From Shimia sp049116215 (GTDB lineage Bacteria > Pseudomonadota > Alphaproteobacteria > Rhodobacterales > Rhodobacteraceae), in the NCBI RefSeq assembly GCF_049116215.1, contig NZ_JAGDZB010000002.1, forward strand, positions 496,001-560,000: DNA of 64,000 bases. The letters run 5' to 3'. The translations under genes were made by a program, and so were the position numbers. The stretch's first letter is position 1, and each line of letters begins with the position of its first letter. Under the pieces are notes generated by a model. That model was not told the DNA's origin, searched no databases, and saw only the letters and a program-made list of their open reading frames with translations. Shown piece by piece: positions 61,753 to 64,000 of the stretch.

Positions 61753-62655
61753 TTAGTTGGACTTCAGCTTGCGCGCTTCGATGATCACTTCGTAGGCATC
61801 ATGGCCAATTGGCATCACACCTTTGGCCTCGCCGGACAGCACGCCGTAGGCACAGTCCGGATCAATGGACGGCAAGGACGCCATCAAGGCCGTGAACTTC
61901 ACCTTCACATCCTCAGGCAGCGCTTTGCGCAGCACAATCGGACCTTCTGGGATCGGTTTGGACTGCCAGATTCTAACCAGTTCATTCATGTCCACGAGAC
62001 CCGCATCAACCGCGCGACGCAGCGCGCCGGAATTGTAGCCGTCTTCCCATTCGCCCAGACCGTCAGCCCAGGTCACACCGCCATCGAAGTCACCGTTGTT
62101 CACACCAACAATTGTCTGCTCGTGGCCGCCGGAGAACTTTACTTCGCCGAAGTAATCGCCAGAGGTCATGGTCGCGCCGGTCGCTTCAGGAATTTCGATG
62201 GACGGAATCAGGAAGCCGGAGGTGGAGTTTGGATCACCAAAGCCAAAGGTCTTGCCCTTCATGTCTTCCAGCGAGGTGATGCCGCTGTCTTTGCGGGCAA
62301 AACCGATGGAGTAGTAGCCGTAGCCGCCGTCTACGTTTACTTTCACCAGGATCGGCTCAACCGCTTCCGGGTCGGACAAATAAGTTTTGGCGTAGCCGGA
62401 TGCACCCAGCCATGCCATGTCGATGGTACCGCCCAGCAAGCCCTGGATCACACCGTTGTAGTCTGCCGGCGCGAAGAGTTTGGTTGGAACACCCAACACT
62501 TCTTCAGTCTTTGCACGCAGGCACTCGTTGTTGTTCAGACGGTCCTGAGCGTTTTCGCCGCCCAACAGGCCAATGCGGAATTCGCTGATTTCTTCTGCCA
62601 CAACAGGTGTGGTCAGGGCGGTGGTTGCCAGTACGGCAGCTAGCAGTTTTTTCAT
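61753..62655 (-). CDS. phnD: Phosphonate-binding periplasmic protein PhnD
   Basis: A 300-residue binding protein with a signal peptide (MKKLLAAVLATTALTTPVVA). The mature EFRIGLLGGENAQDRL, DMAWLGASGYAKTY and FGFGDPNSTSGFLIPS (a phosphonate-binding loop) are diagnostic. The ATG at 62655 has GGAGAGAAG upstream. Confidence 0.95.
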   Translation of the reverse strand: MKKLLAAVLATTALTTPVVAEEISEFRIGLLGGENAQDRLNNNECLRAKTEEVLGVPTKLFAPADYNGVIQGLLGGTIDMAWLGASGYAKTYLSDPEAVEPILVKVNVDGGYGYYSIGFARKDSGITSLEDMKGKTFGFGDPNSTSGFLIPSIEIPEATGATMTSGDYFGEVKFSGGHEQTIVGVNNGDFDGGVTWADGLGEWEDGYNSGALRRAVDAGLVDMNELVRIWQSKPIPEGPIVLRKALPEDVKVKFTALMASLPSIDPDCAYGVLSGEAKGVMPIGHDAYEVIIEARKLKSN

Positions 62656-62715
62656 CGTCTTCTCTCCAGTTGGTAAAATCCCCACGCAGTTCGCTTGCGT
62701 GAAGCATGATGAAAG

Positions 62716-63534
62716 TCAGGCAAGTTCGAGATTGGCGCGTTCTTCGGCGGTGCGGTCCAGCGTCTCGATCTCGGTCGAGGTGGCTGCTTCGCTAAAGGAG
62801 GCATCTGCGCCATAGATGTCGCGCGCCACGCCGGTGGTCAGTTGCGCCGGAGTGCCGTCAAAAACGATCCGTCCGTCACGCATCCCAATCACCCGGTCGC
62901 AGTAGCGGCGGGCGGTGTCCAACGTGTGCAGATTGGCGATGACCATGCGGCCATCTTCTTCGTGAATTTGACGCAATGATTGCATCACCACCTGCGCGTT
63001 CATTGGGTCCAGCGAAGCAATGGGTTCATCTGCAAGAATGATCTTGGGATCCTGCATCAACGCACGCGCAATGGCGACACGCTGCTGCTGCCCCCCTGAG
63101 AGCGCCTCGGCTCTCTTCGCGGCGTGCTCGGCAATGCCAAGCCGGTCGAGAATATCGATGGCGTGGTGGATGTCCTCATTTGGGAAGAGGTTGAACAGCG
63201 TCGCCAGCGTGCTGCGCTGGTTCAGCGTGCCATGCAACACGTTGCTCACCACATCCATACGCGGCACAAGATTGAATTGCTGAAAAATCATCGCGCATTC
63301 GCTTTGCCAATGGCGCTTAGCCCGCCCCTTAAGCGAGGTAATGTCACGGCCATCAAACACGATCCGTCCTGAGGTCGCCTCGGTCAGGCAGTTCAACATG
63401 CGCAACAGCGTGGATTTGCCTGCACCGGATCGGCCAATAATGCCAATCATCGCGGGCCTATCCACCGCAACACTGGCCGCATCAACAGCCACATTGGGCC
63501 CAAAGGCTTTGGTCAGTTTCTCAATTTTCAGCAC
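62716..63534 (-). CDS. phnC: Phosphonate ABC transporter ATPase PhnC
   Basis: A 272-residue ATPase with Walker A GRSGAGKST, IFQQFNLVPRMDVVSNVLHG, signature LSGGQQQRVAIARAL and Walker B KIILADEPIASLDP, typical of PhnC. The start is GTG with GGGGAA upstream. First gene of the phnC-D-E-E unit; its promoter must lie in the 243-base gap before kynureninase. Confidence 0.95.
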   Translation of the reverse strand: MLKIEKLTKAFGPNVAVDAASVAVDRPAMIGIIGRSGAGKSTLLRMLNCLTEATSGRIVFDGRDITSLKGRAKRHWQSECAMIFQQFNLVPRMDVVSNVLHGTLNQRSTLATLFNLFPNEDIHHAIDILDRLGIAEHAAKRAEALSGGQQQRVAIARALMQDPKIILADEPIASLDPMNAQVVMQSLRQIHEEDGRMVIANLHTLDTARRYCDRVIGMRDGRIVFDGTPAQLTTGVARDIYGADASFSEAATSTEIETLDRTAEERANLELA

Positions 63535-63777
63535 TGTAATTCCCCAGCTTGCTTAAACCGGAATTACGAGTGCCTCTCAAAGAAATCATGTCGATTTCTT
63601 GAAGCTTTTTTGAACATGGGAGGTTTTCGGAGAATGCCGAGCCAAACTCTACTCGGCTGCGCCCTGGTCAAGCCCCCCTCACCGCGCGATTATGCCTCCC
63701 AGCACAAGCGACCCGCGTTGGGGTGCCAACACTCCTGTATCCAAGAGTGCCGCGATTTTGGTCTTCAGCCTAGAAGG

Positions 63778-64000
63778 CTATGTCACTTTGCCCCTCACCT
63801 GGAACCGCTCTTCGCGCCAGGTTTCGTTTTTCAGAATACTTTCCAATGTGTTTACGGCCTTCAGGATGTCAGCCTGATCGATGAACAAAGGCGTGATCCC
63901 GAAACGCATCACATCCGGCGCGCGGAAATCGCCAATGACCTGATTGGCAATCAGCGCCTGCATACAGGCGTAGCCATGCTCAAAACGGAATGACACATGG
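63778..64000 (-). CDS. kynU: Kynureninase (C-terminal part)
   Basis: The reading frame enters from the right edge and ends at TAG 63778. About 74 C-terminal residues are seen: HVSFRFEHGYACMQALI, VIGDFRAPDVMRFGITPLF and a closing region match the C-terminal domain of kynureninase, which cleaves kynurenine or 3-hydroxykynurenine to anthranilates in tryptophan breakdown. Catalytic Lys is outside the window. Confidence 0.85.
   Translation of the reverse strand, partial: HVSFRFEHGYACMQALIANQVIGDFRAPDVMRFGITPLFIDQADILKAVNTLESILKNETWREERFQVRGKVT

Noticed and set aside
63580..63600. AAGAAATC/GATTTCTT hairpin in the phnC-kynU gap
   Set aside because: The T-run that follows lies on the + strand, where no gene precedes it; on the minus strand it lacks a proper T-run. 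Could be part of the phnC promoter, but nothing supports a specific role.
1..64000. tRNA or rRNA genes, CRISPR arrays, insertion sequences, prophage
   Set aside because: Read for cloverleaf-type intergenic sequence, regular direct repeats, transposase or integrase products; none was found. A tRNAscan or CRISPR search would confirm.

Overview
This 64 kb stretch looks like a chromosome segment from a marine alphaproteobacterium of the Rhodobacterales (Roseobacter group). The reasons are gene content (choline-sulfatase next to a BetI-like repressor, a full C-P lyase phosphonate cluster, SqdB, a MaeB-type malic enzyme, many ABC importers), moderately high GC, and a GGGGGC/GCCCCC plus GGCGC/GCGCC intergenic hairpin of a kind common in that order. 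The order assignment is inference; no rRNA or tRNA gene is present. I see no insertion sequence, prophage, CRISPR array or clear pseudogene. Genes are dense and often joined by ATGA or TGATG overlaps.

Layout. 1-9 kb: end of a BetI-type repressor, choline-sulfatase betC flanked by two paralogous secreted proteins, a DMT exporter, a pirin, argO/argP with a small unknown gene between them, and a membrane acyltransferase. 9-28 kb: mostly housekeeping (YebC, SLC13/TrkA-C transporter, malic enzyme, a divergent GAPDH, ureidoglycine aminohydrolase, SRAP protein, 5'-nucleotidase, DUF952-pyrD-arsC, a DegT aminotransferase, gph, glmU-glmS-alkD, moaA).

28-38.6 kb: a LacI-controlled sugar locus. Two identical perfect 14-bp operators lie between the repressor and an operon of binding protein, two permeases, ATPase, two TIM-barrel isomerase-like enzymes, two Gfo/Idh/MocA dehydrogenases and, at its end, an outer-membrane porin. 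The set suggests uptake of a sugar or glycoside and its breakdown through oxidised (keto-sugar) intermediates. 38.8-42 kb: SqdB (UDP-sulfoquinovose synthase) followed by a polytopic GT2 glycosyltransferase, possibly making a sulfonated glycolipid or glycan.

42-50.4 kb: a cytochrome P450, its [2Fe-2S] ferredoxin and an AraC regulator form one operon, divergent from a polyamine-type ABC importer; then an AbrB-family membrane protein and a GntR regulator share a striking 32-bp palindrome.

50.5-63.5 kb: phosphonate utilisation: phnM, a DUF1045 protein, phnN-L-K-J, phnI-H-G, phnF, a hexapeptide acetyltransferase-like protein and phnC-D-E-E. Imported alkylphosphonate would be coupled to ATP by PhnGHIL, trimmed by PhnM, cleaved by the radical-SAM-type PhnJ, and the ribose bisphosphate product rephosphorylated by PhnN. 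Two small single-helix membrane ORFs run on the opposite strand between phnJ and phnI. The window ends inside a kynureninase gene.
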